Source: Porogramme epimiltina (taxonomy: Eukaryota; Basidiomycota; Agaricomycetes; Polyporales; Polyporaceae). From it: a stretch of 25,516 nucleotides of DNA. Below, in pieces: positions 10,531 to 23,522 of this stretch. Position numbers and translations under genes: made by a program. The notes under the pieces are model-generated. The model ran no database searches, had not been told where the DNA came from, and saw nothing but the letters and a program-made list of their open reading frames with translations. Position 1 is the first letter of the stretch. Each line of letters begins with the position of its first letter. Where the stretch lies: assembly GCA_900155495.1 (NCBI GenBank), contig FTLJ01000681.1:1-25516 (forward strand), given 5' to 3'.

Positions 10531-10546
10531 CTCTCTATAGACACTC

Positions 10547-12283
10547 ATGGCAGATACTGCAGCGTCAATCGTGCAATACAGTGCCGCGTGCGTACACCTA
10601 TACTACTCTGCTGCGATGGTGGATGGATTGACAAAATCGGGGCCATTATCAAGTGTGACCGATAGTATTTGTTACACTGCCGCTCTAAGTGAGTACCCAT
10701 GTTTCGTGTTGGTAATCTCGCTGACAGTGGAGGACCTTCTCTGACTTTGGCAGCATTGCTAATATACGAATATGCCGTGACCATTACTGTCGAAGTTCAG
10801 CTCTTCTGGAGGAAGAAAATTACACCCGCTGCGGTTTTATTTTTCTTAAACCGCTACATTACTCTGGCGGCCTTTTGTTTTCAATTCGTGGGTGTTAATG
10901 GAGACACACCCGTCCAGGTTAGTTAACCTTGTTCTACGCAGTCCCCCTATGTTAACTGTCTTCCAGAGGTAGATCCGCCCCATCGTCTATCGATTCTTAT
11001 GCGCTTACCAAGTCAATTCAGTTGCATGACGATATTACAGACGCAAATGGTTATTGCAGAGCTCCCGGGATTAATTTGTGCTGGTGCGAAAACATTATGA
11101 TATTCTATATTTGGTATATCTAGCTGACAGATACTATGAGAAGCGTTCTCTGCACTGCGTGGCTTTGCACTTGGCAGAAGTAAGGTATTGGCTCTACTCA
11201 TCCTCCTCCTCTCTTCAGTTCCATTCGGGATCAATATTGTAGGTCATTGAATATTACTCGGCTACAGGCATTAGATAACGCTGCCGGCCCAGTTCCAGGC
11301 GACCACACTTGTATGCATTGAAGATCCCGTTGTTGGGTTGGAGAATTTCTCGTCAATACCTCCAGACCTGATGCACAAGTGAGGAGCACTTTCATCTCGA
11401 GGCGCCATGTTTCTTACTTATCCTATCCCATGAGACGCATGTGGTTTTTATAGTTTCGGTTGGAACCATACTGACCGATTGGTCCGGGTCTAGTGGTGAC
11501 CATATCGAGAACCTGCGTGATGAGCGCCGATGCGATTCTCATCAGCATAACATGGTACAAACTCTGGGGTCAAAACAAGTTGAACATGACTATGGGAAGA
11601 GAAACGCTGGCCCTTGTTCTCTTGACTGATGGTGAGCGCGACTTGGTATGCAACAATATATTATTCTGAATAGTACTTTCACTCCTAGGGACAATTTATT
11701 TTATGTGGGTCACGCCTGCGAGGTTCATTTTTCTGAAGGATGTTCGACCAGGATATGATTAGGGTACTCCTCATCCTCAACACACTTCACCTGGCTTTTA
11801 CGTTGCTCTCGGTAAATGTTCCTGTTATCTCACGTGCATAATAGACATTAACAATAAGCTGTTACTAGTTCGAAGGCGCCTTGACATCTTCTAGTTACGT
11901 GTCTATATTCACAAATCCGTGAGACGTCTTTTTGTTGCCGTTACCCACCGGTGCTTCATCGCCACTTATACATTTGCAGGATCACCTCAATTCTCGTCTC
12001 TCGCTTCCTACTCCACCTACAGGGTGCCAGCCAAAAAGCAGAGCAGGGGGGAGATTCTATATCGACAAGAGACGGTCTGACCGAGGACTCCCTCAGATTT
12101 GCTTCAATTGTTGGCTCTCTCGGTGCTAACATAGGCCCATGTGATTTTACGGGGGCCATTGAGGAGGTGGAGGAAGACTATGGCCTAGATGCAGTGAACG
12201 AGTCGATCACGTCAGCGGAAAGTACACCTTCCGCTTTCTCCGCTAACGACATTTACAGGGATGATATGATCACAGAAATGTAA
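10547..12283 (+). CDS. DUF6533 seven-helix membrane protein A
   Basis: Predicted polytopic membrane protein of the fungal DUF6533 family; function unknown, receptor-like topology by inference. Proposed exons: 10547-10587, 10654-10688, 10754-10917, 10967-10968, 11022-11083, 11144-11238, 11293-11378, 11454-11458, 11494-11631, 11689-11704, 11763-11811, 11869-11918, 11980-12283; total 1047 nt, 348 aa. Family pattern: LIYEYAVTITVEVQLFW and VLFFLNRYITLAAF, then AAFSALRGFAL, EDPVVGL, ISRTCVMSADAILISITWYK, LNTLHLAFTLLS, and ILVSRFLLHLQGASQKA before an acidic soluble tail. Exons 4 (2 nt) and 8 (5 nt) are forced by frame; without them the two halves do not join. Two introns end in AAG, and the intron at 11459-11493 is only 35 nt. 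The gene is a close structural twin of the one at 21709-23522. Gene and family are secure; microexons need transcripts. Confidence 0.82.
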
Positions 12284-13443
12284 TCACCCTTTGAGCGGCT
12301 AGCATGGAAAGTACGACAGAAATTTTCTTGGTGGCACACCCATTTGGTGAGTACCCGTGATCATGCATCTGCTATCTATGTTCTTTTGTCTTATCATCCT
12401 CCAGGCATTGGAAAACTTTTCAAACTAGGACATTGTGCTTGCTCTCAGCTTGAATCATACGTCTCTATATTTATACTGTGTTGCGGTCGGTTGCAGACTA
12501 GTACTAGCTTTCGATAGGCATCAATGAAACACATGTCCGTCGAGCTCCGATCGCTACCATTTGGTAGGTGTAGGTTGGTATCTCCAGGGCCCGGGCTGCG
12601 GGCAGCTAAATTCCTTACGGCTTCACCGAAATGGGTCTCATGCTGCCCGGGGCGCGACGTTCGTTCCCCATCGGAGTGTTGATTCGAGCATGTGAGGATA
12701 CAACCTTCGTCTAAAGCATCACCCCGTGAAGCCCTCGATCACATCGACACAATTTTATTATCATTAACAAACCTCTAACAAAGATTACTACAATCACTCG
12801 GGCTCACACGTACGCGCGGGCTGGGAAAGAGCAAACTTAAAACACAACGTATACGAGTCATCCTACAGGGCACCGGCGGACACGTGAGTCCAAATGGTCC
12901 CCGTCTACTTCCCATGACTCTGGGATGAAACTACTTGGCACGCCTTCGCTGTCTCGGCCTCGTAAGCGAGCCGCTCTTTGCGAAAACTCCCGGGGCTGCG
13001 TCATCATTCGCAAAGGCGAATCGGTGACACGTTCCGCGTCGGAGTTGATACACTCGTTCCCCAGTGGGGCCCATGCAAGTCCATGCGGTGCCCTCTGGGA
13101 ATGCCCCCACGATTTCCTGATCCCCAGCGCGGGCGCATCACCGAGACGCTGCGCAAACGCTGAAAGCAGTAACTGCCGCCTCTCATCCCCCACAATATTT
13201 CCTGACAGGTGTCACATAGCTGCGTAGGGGCCAATTGAGCCGCCCGCGATCACAAGGAATACTCCGACAGTAGGCAACGGGGTTCGTTTCGTTCGTTTTT
13301 GAGCCTTTGATTGCAAATAAGTGGGTAGTTCATCAACATTCGGTCTCCCATACCGGTTACGATGGGGTAAAGAAGAATAAGATTCAACGATACTCAACGA
13401 GGATAGGAAAGCGTTCTCGTCATCGCTAATATGAGACCATAAA
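12284..13443. other. Intergenic, no firm gene
   Basis: About 1.16 kb between two convergent genes. At 12858-13234 both strands carry open frames of about 60-111 codons. The longest is on the minus strand (13193-12858), with no recognisable motif, no signal peptide and no membrane segment. Not called as a gene. Confidence 0.4.
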
Positions 13444-15324
13444 CTACATGTAATCCTCCTCGTCCATATCGTCCAAGAACCAATTTGCCTGAAACTGGTC
13501 TCGGAGTTCCCCCTTCGGCATCGCCATCAGTACCTTCAGCTTCACCAGCTCGGCGAGAGCCTTAGCTTTCCTGTAGTGTTCGCTAGGCACCCATGTTTCC
13601 GTCTGGAAACCGATCATGCCTCGTATGTTCTCACAGTTCTCGTCGGCCAGCTGCAACCTCTCGCTAAACGCCTTCGTCTTGATCACGTCGTCGTGTTCGA
13701 ACTCGACTGGGCACGGAACGCCCGCCCCCGAAAGCTTCCCCCACTCCTCCGTCGCCTCGACCAGTAGAGCTTTGAGGTCATGGGTCTCAGCCTCCCAAGG
13801 ATATCCGGCATGATAGAAGAGGCGACGGATGAAGGCAGATGTCGGGTCCGACAGGGCGTGGTGGTGGAGCTTGTTGAGTGCCTCCGTGCCCTTGGCGTAG
13901 TGGAAGTGGACGAGACGGGCGTGGTGGAGTCCAACGGCCTCCATCAGCTCGGATTCTTCCATTGTGTCCGCGTCCGGTGGAAATGACGGTGGGATGAGTT
14001 TCTGCGAGACTGGTTCATCGTAGTTCTGCAGTCGATCTGGTATACCGGCGAGGAGGAAGCGAGGTAGGATGGAAGCGTGTTGCCAGTCCAGCAGGCCGAC
14101 AATCTCCAGCTGGCCAGAGTCCGGAGAAGTCGACACCATGACGTTGCTCGGCTGGAGATCAGGATGACGGATACAGAATGCTTGGAGGGATGGATCACTG
14201 GGTATGAGTGAGGGGGCCATAAGAAGGTAGCGTTCGAGATTCTCGATGTGGTCCAGAGGCGACTGCTCCTTGTACTCGTATGCCTCCCTTCTCCCACGCT
14301 GGAACGGAAGCAGAGGTCGACCAAAACGTTCTAGGTAGGCTATCTCCTTGCGTGCGGCTGCTGCGAGTGCTGCCTCTGCGTTTTCGTCTAAACAACAATG
14401 CCAATTAGCTCCGCGAAGTTCAATGATATGACAACAGAGAGGCACATACACGGTCCTCGGGTCACATCGAGCTGCGACCTCCTCCCATACCACATATGCA
14501 ACCTGACATCTGGACCAATGCAAAAGCGCTTGCCATTATACGACATCGGGATGCCCATCTTCCTCCCTGCTATCTTCTCTAAATCCTTGGCGTAGTAGAG
14601 GCTTCCGCCAGCAGGGAAGGGAATTGACATGATGAGAGACTCGAGCTCAACAAGTTGACGCAAGACAGAGGCGAGATCTGCTTCCTTCAGCTCCATCCAC
14701 ACGTCGGTGAGCTTCGTGCCCTTCACAAATTCCATGAAGATGTACTCGGTCTTCGCAGCGTTGTCCAACGTAGGGGAGTAGCCGTACACCTTGGGAACGG
14801 GCAGGCCAATGGCACGGAGGAAGTCCATCGTGGCGACCTCACTGGCGACGGCGTAGAACTTGGGTTCCGTAACGGGGTACGGGGTGCGAGCGATCATCTG
14901 GAACCCGTCGTGCATGGTGATGAGGAAGATGCGGTTGAAGCCCCCCTCGTCGAGCTTCTCCATAGTGTCGACGTCCTGAAGTGTCCGACCGACAGACTGT
15001 GCCGCAAGTCGACGGAGCTCGTCATCGTTGAACTCGTGCTTGCGCTCTGCGAGACGAAGATCGTTGTTGACGCTGAATATTGCGGCATTAGAGGCATGTA
15101 CGTATGCCAGGAGAGCAACATGCGTACACGACTTACAGCCATAATCCCGACGTGTAGTTGAAGAGATTGTTGTGAGGAGAACCTGGCATGCTTGACAATG
15201 CGCGACATGGCAGATGCAGAGAGGTCCGAGTGGGGATGGAGATTGACGAGAAAAGACGTGCTGGACGCAACGAAGAGAGGGTATTGCCGCGGAGAAGCCT
15301 TATACGCGTCAGGGAGTACCGCAT
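13444..15324 (-). CDS. AIM9-like mitochondrial APH-family phosphotransferase
   Basis: Kinase-like protein of the aminoglycoside phosphotransferase fold, resembling yeast Aim9 (loss alters mitochondrial inheritance); the substrate is unknown. Exons on the minus strand: 15324-15137, 15072-14450, 14387-13444; 584 aa. The N-terminus is rich in Arg, Ser and Leu without acidic residues (MRYSLTRIRLLRG, then RPARLFSS), a typical mitochondrial presequence. Next come NLFNYTSGLWL, EKLDEGGFNRIFLI (nucleotide loop) and YIFMEFVKGTKL. The catalytic HPDLQPSN has His 345, Asp 347 and Asn 352; GLLDWQ has the metal-binding Asp 371. The donor at 14449 (gtatgt) was chosen over gtgtat two bases upstream because it keeps the frame. 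The start is uncertain: in-frame ATGs lie at 15414, 15324 and 15189, and the middle one was taken because it begins the presequence. Confidence 0.85.
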
Positions 15325-17122
15325 ATAAAGTTGTATGTGTGCGGAGAGAGCGCGGTTTGGAAGAGGGACCAACGGCGGGAGACTAACGGATCCAAGGCAG
15401 CTGGCACTCTTCATGCGAGGCTCCGAAGCGCGCGCACTACCTCTCCCTTGGGTTCTTCATCGTCCGCATCCTTGACAACACGCTCCTGAGCATCATGTCG
15501 TACAACTTTTCAGAGGTGTGTTGAAGTGAGGAGAGGCAGAGGCAGGATGCGGAGGCGGAAGCGGAAGCGGAGGAGGCCAAGATTCAAGAAGCACAACAGT
15601 GCAAATCTCTGGAATTGACAAGGGCCACCAGGAAATGCGTGGTTTCGGCACCTTCCATATCTGTACCGGGCCGATCTTGAGCCCATGCTCCCTCGCTTGT
15701 TTGTCCTGCTCGCGATTGCTCTTACCTCGTTTACAATAAGTGCGTCCAAGTGATTCCGCAGATGTAGTACAAACGGGTTCAGCTGATGTTGGCCCCTGCT
15801 AGGAGGTATGTTTTCCTCTCTGCATGCATCCTCATACTGTCATATTCGACGGGTTAGGGTGACGACCCCCAGAATTCTGAACCTCGTTGTCTCATCAGGG
15901 CGGTCACTCATAGGCTAGAGTGTCTTTTGGTCATGAAAGACCCGATCTCGACATATCCGGTCTATTCGGCTGCACTTCACCCTCCTATGCCTCAGTCACA
16001 GCTCTGGATGGAATGCTCCCGAGCTGAGACAGTCACATCGGAGACAGCCACGCAAGCGTCGCGTGCGGTTGCGGACGAGCCACTAGAAGCTCCGGGGCTT
16101 GCCAAACGGCCGTCAAGACGACCAAGGAATGTGTTTGACCTCCGATTCGACTCATGTTGAGGTGCAGTCGCAATTGGTCATTCAGCAACCGTTGCTGTAT
16201 TATGCGCTGAAAGGCGGCAAGTTCGAACACGTCTGCTATAACTTCGGCCATCGGTCTTGGTGCGCCCATCCCGGCCTCAAGTTTTCGCGGGACTGACGCT
16301 TGTTGTGCAATGTTTCTCACAGGTAGTAGTTACGCGTTTTCAACTGCGCCGCTCACACCTCGCCTATATGGTGTGCTCACTGTATTAGTTTGTACACAGC
16401 CCTCGGCGGGGTGGAGACGTAATCTATCGCGAGATGTCACTGGACACTTAGTGAAACGCATTCACACACGGGTATGCATGTGCGCCTCCTCACCGCTCGT
16501 CTTCCAGCAACAGCGCTTCAGGCGGCGCCGCGGCCATGGGACCTACTCAGGCTCTCACACATCCCGCGTTCCGCGGGACGAACGACGCCACCTCCTCTAA
16601 ACGCACGGAATCAAACCACTCTACTCGTATGTATTCTCCATTCCTATCTTTCATCGCATGTCCCCCTGAAATATCTTCCTGTGAAGACTATTCATCTCAA
16701 GACGTCTATCCTTGGCCTACGAATGGTTTGGAGTGAGGTAGCGACACAGCCTCCCCAGGCCCGCTTCGAAGGCGCTCGGGCGGCAAGTGGAGCACGGCAC
16801 AGCTTGTTGGTGTGCAGTACTCGACAACTCGACGGTCTTGGCACGGTATTCACAACCGTAGGCGCTGCGAAACGGACGGCACGCACCGACTCGCAGCCCG
16901 CTCGCAGCATCACGGATCCGCGCCCCGTCGGGCGCGCGGCGCACAATTTCCTACGACGGACATCGCTGCGCATCCTCGATGAACAATCCACCGGTTGCTA
17001 TTCGACGATGGGAAGCGGACCGGATGCATCTCCTCATTCGGGAAGCGATCCCTGTGCGGATGTCGGTGAACGCCTTGAATGAGAAACGTGTATGGTTGTG
17101 ACATAAGCGCTAGCGCTCCTGC
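15325..17122. other. Intergenic; peroxidase upstream region
   Basis: About 1.8 kb between divergent genes. At 15485-15700 there is a fragment with an ATG and a GAGGCGGAAGCGG-type imperfect repeat coding for alternating Ala/Glu, but no complete gene could be built. A frame at 16474-17082 is long (202 codons) but low in pattern and is taken as chance. Metal-response-like sequences (TGCRCNC) occur at 16261-16267 (TGCGCCC) and, reversed, at 16810-16816 (GTGTGCA). Whether these act on the peroxidase gene is unknown. Confidence 0.4.
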
Positions 17123-17160
17123 ATTGGCCCACCCACCGCTCGCCAGGAAAGAAGATAAAA
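17123..17160 (+). promoter_or_regulatory. Core promoter of the manganese peroxidase gene
   Basis: An inverted CCAAT (attgg, 17123-17127) is followed by a TATA-like gataaaa (17154-17160), 138 bp before the start codon, the usual order and spacing of fungal peroxidase promoters. A pyrimidine-rich leader follows (17180-17270). Confidence 0.5.
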
Positions 17161-17297
17161 GCTGAGTGCTCTGTGCGATGGAGTCCTCACCTCGCTTCTC
17201 TCTCTCTTCGACCTTCCCAGTTCTTTCGGGATTGTTTGCAGCTCTTATTTCTTCTTTTCAACTTTAAGTTTATATTCGCTGCAAACACTACGTCGCC

Positions 17298-18838
<1,541 letters not shown>

Positions 18839-19280
18839 ACAGCCCCTTGGTCTTCCTAGCGACGTCCCACCCACGACACTCACTATTTCCTAAACCACCA
18901 CGCTTTATTTACACGCTTCAGCTTCACTTCGTGGGGGTTTTAGCTTTTGATCACTCCTCACGGACTCTTGACGGACCTGGATTATACGACAGCATAGTAG
19001 TACATAGTTCCACGTGAAATAATATACGCCATTCGTTGCACCTTTCCCTACACATGGTGTCGCATACATCCTACCAGTGGCGTTCTCCCCGTGTGGTGAA
19101 CGATTCGCGCGTCAAGAATCAACGCCACTTTTGCATACTGGATTGATGCTAACCTTGATGTAGGGTTTAGATTTCGTAAAGGTAGCGCCACCAAGTCTTA
19201 GAAGTCACCATAAGGCTCTCTTTGTCCTCCTCCTCGACCCAACCATCACTAGCTCAACCTGTTGTACCGTTTCTAAAATC
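18839..19280. other. Intergenic: peroxidase 3' flank and DUF1308 promoter
   Basis: A 442 bp gap between two genes on the same strand. No coding signal; a CT-rich tract lies just before the next ATG (about 19215-19235). Confidence 0.4.
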
Positions 19281-21279
19281 ATGGTTGCCACTACACACCT
19301 GGAACTGCATAGTTTACGAGGTCAGCTTCGTGAAATATACGAGGCCATATCCACTTTCGGCGCAACCCAACTCGCCGTGAAGCCACCGATCCTCGAGTCT
19401 TCCATCGACCTCAACGACGGAGGCGTGAACGAAGAGTTCCACTCACACCAGGATGCTGTGAAGGGACTGCGTGCGTTGAGAGATTCGATTCGGCGGGATC
19501 TGGACGTCTTGGAAAAGGTGAGCGCGATCTGCCTATAGCTCGTATAGTTCCTGTTTATAACTTGCCCACCATGTCCCTAGTAGTTCCTCGACGACCCGCA
19601 ATGTGCTAGGCAACCCTCATTATCAACGAACGCCCCGTACCTCATTTCCGTCTGGAATGAAGTGTTGCACGCCCCTCCCCCGATTGTTACTATCATGCGT
19701 ACATTCGTGGAGGGCGATCGTCCGACCCATGTCCCGCGCCGTGGATCTAAGAAACCGCCTGGTATTAAGGTGGATGTAGTCGCGGATGGAGGTAAACGTT
19801 GGATACGGGTGAATACGTGCGTCATTTCTTCATCAAGCGGGTAATATGCGCTCATGGAATATGTGCAGGACAAAAAACTCTCGTCTATTAGCCGAGTTCC
19901 GCGAAATCGACTCCTACATGACGGACTCGGAAGACGAGGATGGTCGCCCAAGTCTTGCACAAAAGGAATTTGACAACTCTATCCTGAAGATGGGAAGAAC
20001 CCTCCTCGACGCCGCTCGCCGGAACCCTGTCCCAGACACCGCGGTTGTCCCTGAGGTGACGATGCGCCTCACTCGCCTAGACCCGTGTCCGTCGAACCCC
20101 AATCACCGCGACCCGCGAATAGCGCAAACCATAGACATGCTGCGCGACATGGGAATTACAGTAGAGCTTGGAGAACGCGACCCGGCACTGCTTCCAAAAG
20201 TCTCGCCCGTACCCGTCCGCCGACTAGAACCTACCATTTGCGTCAACCTAGACCTGTCTCTCCTCATCGCGCTCGTCTCCGACATCACACACTCTTCCCT
20301 TCCCTCCTCCGTTGCTGAAGCCGACACACGCTATGTACCATCAGCTCATTACCGTGAATGGAAGCGCAAACGTTTGGAAGCCACTAAGGGCGCGGACGAG
20401 GAGAACGACGGCGAACGGCTTCTGGTCAAGAATGGCATAGGCGAGCATTCCCGCGCGCTCGCGAACCAGGCCTTGCAAGAGATGAGCCGCGGGCTCCTGC
20501 AAGACATACGCGATCGCCTCGCCGCTGTCCCGTCGGAGGGGCTAGCGAGCGTCGAATTTTGGACAACACCGGAAGCGCGCGACCGGTGCCTCCGCATCGT
20601 GCTCTCCAAAATCGGAGGCCCACGCGAGAAGCGGCGCGCAGCAGCGCTATTCCCTTCATCGGATGTCTCAGTGCAGCAAGCGGAAGACGAATACTGGGAG
20701 GGCTCGCGCTACCCTCGCGCGTTCCTTCCGCTCATCCCAATTCGCATCCTCCCGTCGTCGGCGCCACCCGAAGATGTGATGTGCCCGGCACAATCGGAAG
20801 ACGGCCGCGCTCTCTCGCCCTTCTTCCCACTACTCGCACGCACGTGTCGCGATATCCTCGCGCAGGAGACTATCCCCAACCCCACACCCCCAAGTCTGTC
20901 AGCCACTTCCGTGCCAGCATCAACAGAGGACGGCATGCGCGAAAATAACGCTGAGGAACAAAGGCAAGATATAGAGCGCGCAGCTACTATGAAAGCGAGC
21001 CCGCGCTTGACGGAGCACACCGTGCAGAGCATGCTTTGGGGCGCAGTCCGCGGGTGGACGACCCTCACTGCGAACAAGTCGAGCGTGAAGGCAATTCTGC
21101 GCGACATTCGCACCTCGGAGGGTGGATATGGGTGGACGGGGCACTCTCGCGAGGGCGGGGATGATACCGCTGAGGTGGCAACAGACGGGGAGGAGGCCGT
21201 TGTTGTTGAGAAGGCCGCGATGTGGGTCGTAGACCCGCGGAGTCTGGCGGAGGGCATGAGGGCTGACTTTTCCGAGTAG
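19281..21279 (+). CDS. DUF1308 / UPF0415 (C7orf25-like) protein
   Basis: Conserved eukaryotic protein of unknown function; the DUF1308 part is thought to have a PIN-like fold. Exons 19281-19517, 19584-19816, 19869-21279; 626 aa. The N-terminal part is helical (HLELHSLRGQLREIYEAIS) and is followed by TNAPYLISVWNEVL. The second exon ends with GGKRWIRVNT, then a Glu/Asp-rich segment (YMTDSEDEDGRPS). The C-terminal DUF1308 region begins near residue 250 with CVNLDLSLLIALVSDITHS, where the Asp of NLDLS corresponds to the conserved PIN-like acidic position. After it comes a basic region and GLASVEFWTTPEARDRC. Both introns (66 and 52 nt) are well fixed by the frame. The gene starts 443 bp after the peroxidase and converges on DUF6533-B. 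Family assignment is from pattern memory; function is not known. Confidence 0.82.
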
Positions 21280-21708
21280 CGGACCAATCGTACTGCATTG
21301 AGAATACTGCCAGTAGATGAATACCATGTTTCCATAGCACGTCTTCCATACATATTTCAGGCTAGCCTCTAGGATAGGTGGAGACGTGAGGTCGCGCGCG
21401 ACCTGGGTGTAAGAGGAAAACTCGTGTCATTCAGGGTGCTATCCGTTGTGCATAGTATGCTCTGAGATGTCTAGTGACCGCATGGCCTCTTGAACGGAAT
21501 AAATATCATATTCGTATACAAGAAAACAGAATATCGCGATGTTTTGGTGCTCTAAGGTTTGCGGCGGTCGTCACCGCCAGAACCATCTCGGACATTGCGT
21601 GCCGCTCCACCTTTTGAAAGAATGCCCGGTTGCGGCTAGGGTACACACATCTGCATTATGTGACCGTCAGAGGCGCAGACTGAGGATAGGAAAAAGAAAA
21701 CATGCCTT
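21280..21708. other. Intergenic between convergent 3' ends
   Basis: A 429 bp stretch between two convergent stop codons. It contains AT-rich segments (about 21495-21540) suited to 3' processing on both strands. No gene seen. Confidence 0.4.
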
Positions 21709-23522
21709 TTAGACCGTCTCTATTCTGCCTGCACCGTACAGGTTCCCGTGGTTGGAACCAACGTTACAGTCAACCGAGCTTGTCGTCCCAATATCCTCCG
21801 TGGCCAATGCGGCTGTCCCCATCATCTGGTCCCCTTCTTGTTCCTGTTCCTCTTCTTCGCCGCCGTCGACCTGGGTTATGAAGTTTTCCGGATCGATGTG
21901 CTCCCCAAGAGAGCCAATCACCCGCGCGAACACGAGCGAGTCCTGCTCTGCAGTCGCCGGTATGGACTCCGAGAATCCACCATGTACGGCTTTTTGGCTG
22001 GCCGCTTGCAGATGTAGGAGGAAGCGAGAGATAAGGACCGAAGAGATCCTGGGGGCACACAAATTAAAACGGACGGTGGGAGGGAATAGTAGAAATGCCA
22101 GAGTCACGCACGGGATGGTGAACACCGTCACATAGCTGGAAGACACCAAGGTTCCGTTGAACTACAGTGTCAGGATGAGCGTCGAGGCTCAACCCGGGGA
22201 AATCGTAAGATGGAGAAGTCTCACCGAAAGAAGGGTAAAAAGGAGATGGAGCACGTTGAGAATGAGATGGATTCTACACACATGTTCAGATGGGTTTCGA
22301 ATACTTTACTCTCTAAAATGGCACCGACATAAAGTACACTGTACCTGTAAACGATGGGGCAGCTTTGTTAGGATAATTCTCAGCGCCGTTAGAAGACAAC
22401 TTTACCGTCGGCCAAAAGGACGTGCATCAACGACTTTCTTCCGAGCGCTCGCTTGAACCCGTGTTGGTCCCGAAGCTTGTACCAAGTCGCAGCGATGAGG
22501 ACGACGTCTGCACCCATCAACGATGATCTTGATGCAATGACCACTATAAATAATAGGAGATATTTTCAGTGAGAATAATGCAGATCATAGTATTTTCGTA
22601 CACCTGCGAGATGACATTGTGAGAAAGATGTCAATGCGGCAGAAACCCGAGCCATACTTGTGTGCCAGCTCTATGGGAGCTAATGGAAAATCCAGTAGAC
22701 CAATAATAGGGTCGCTTACACAAGTGATAGTAGTAAATTGATACTAGTATGGTATTATGACATTCAGTGCTATTCTTATCGTGTAAAACGATGCGACGTA
22801 CGAAATTAGCCCCAACGGGGACTGATGATAGTGCGAACACGAGTGCAGCCAAGAATTTGCTTTCACTAAGGGCAAGGACGCGAAGTGCGGAAAACACTAA
22901 TGAGAAGATGAGTTAGTAATGCGCGGGCACGTCGAAGGAACATATCATAACCATGCATACCTCCACCAACAAGTACTGGCAATACTCCAATGTAACCTTG
23001 GGCTTTGGTTATTATTAAGCACCTGTCGAACATATAAGAATGTGAATGGTAGCGGAAGGAGCCCGGTGGAAGCACTGAATACCTCTGCGAAAAAGGTCAG
23101 CGTCGCCAAACAGACCTTCGTGAAGCTTGTTACGAACCTCAAGGGTCCTTATTCCGTAGAATGACCACACGAGTTGGAACCAACATGTTGCCAAAGTAAT
23201 TTGTCGGTTCAAATGGAATAATGCAGTGGCAGCGGTGAATTTCTTGCCCCAAAAGAGCCGAATCTCCGCACCAAGAGTAATTGCATACTCGTATACAACT
23301 AAAGCTATCATGGATAGAGGTTATAGATCAATCTTCATGCTGCACAATTGACAGAATGATTCCACTCTCACCCATGCTAGCATATAAACAGAGATGATTG
23401 GTTACACTTGGGAATCATAGTAGGAGTGTGTCAGATAAATGTGTGCCGATAATAACATAATACCGTGCGTACCCTGCGCTGGCAGACGCTACTATAGCTG
23501 CAGTGTCTATAGCGGACGCCAT
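21709..23522 (-). CDS. DUF6533 seven-helix membrane protein B
   Basis: Paralogue of the gene at 10547-12283, on the opposite strand. Proposed exons (5' to 3'): 23522-23473, 23406-23372, 23304-23138, 23084-23083, 23022-22961, 22896-22802, 22743-22658, 22603-22602, 22543-22406, 22344-22329, 22273-22225, 22161-22112, 22048-21709; 1092 nt, 363 aa. Family pattern: MALVVYEYAITLGAEIRLFW, FHLNRQITLA, VFSALRVLALSESK, SSVPVGANF, SDPIIGL, IASRSSLMGADVVLIAATWY, ILNVLHLLFTLLS, VLISRFLLHLQAASQKA, then a very acidic tail (GEEEEQEQEGDQ). Nine exons match gene A in length exactly (35, 2, 62, 95, 86, 138, 16, 49 and 50 nt). The microexons of 2 nt and 2 nt are forced by frame, as in A. The first intron ends in AAG and is 66 nt in both genes. 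Function unknown; receptor-like topology is inferred. Confidence 0.82.

Noticed and set aside
9793..10631. Overlapping open frames of up to 222 codons upstream of DUF6533-A
   Set aside because: C-rich composition removes stop codons in several frames; translations are low-complexity, and the longest one runs through the TATA box and the CTCA repeat.
10918..11021. One long intron, or an exon read through this part of DUF6533-A
   Set aside because: A single intron leaves the frame wrong; the read-through models meet stop codons, need a 24 nt intron, or work in A but not in B.
12858..13234. Small gene on either strand
   Set aside because: Open frames on both strands but no motif, splice pattern or start context favours one; not enough support.
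16474..17082. 202-codon frame upstream of the peroxidase
   Set aside because: No recognisable pattern; it lies in the upstream region of the peroxidase and ends only about 40 bp before the core promoter.
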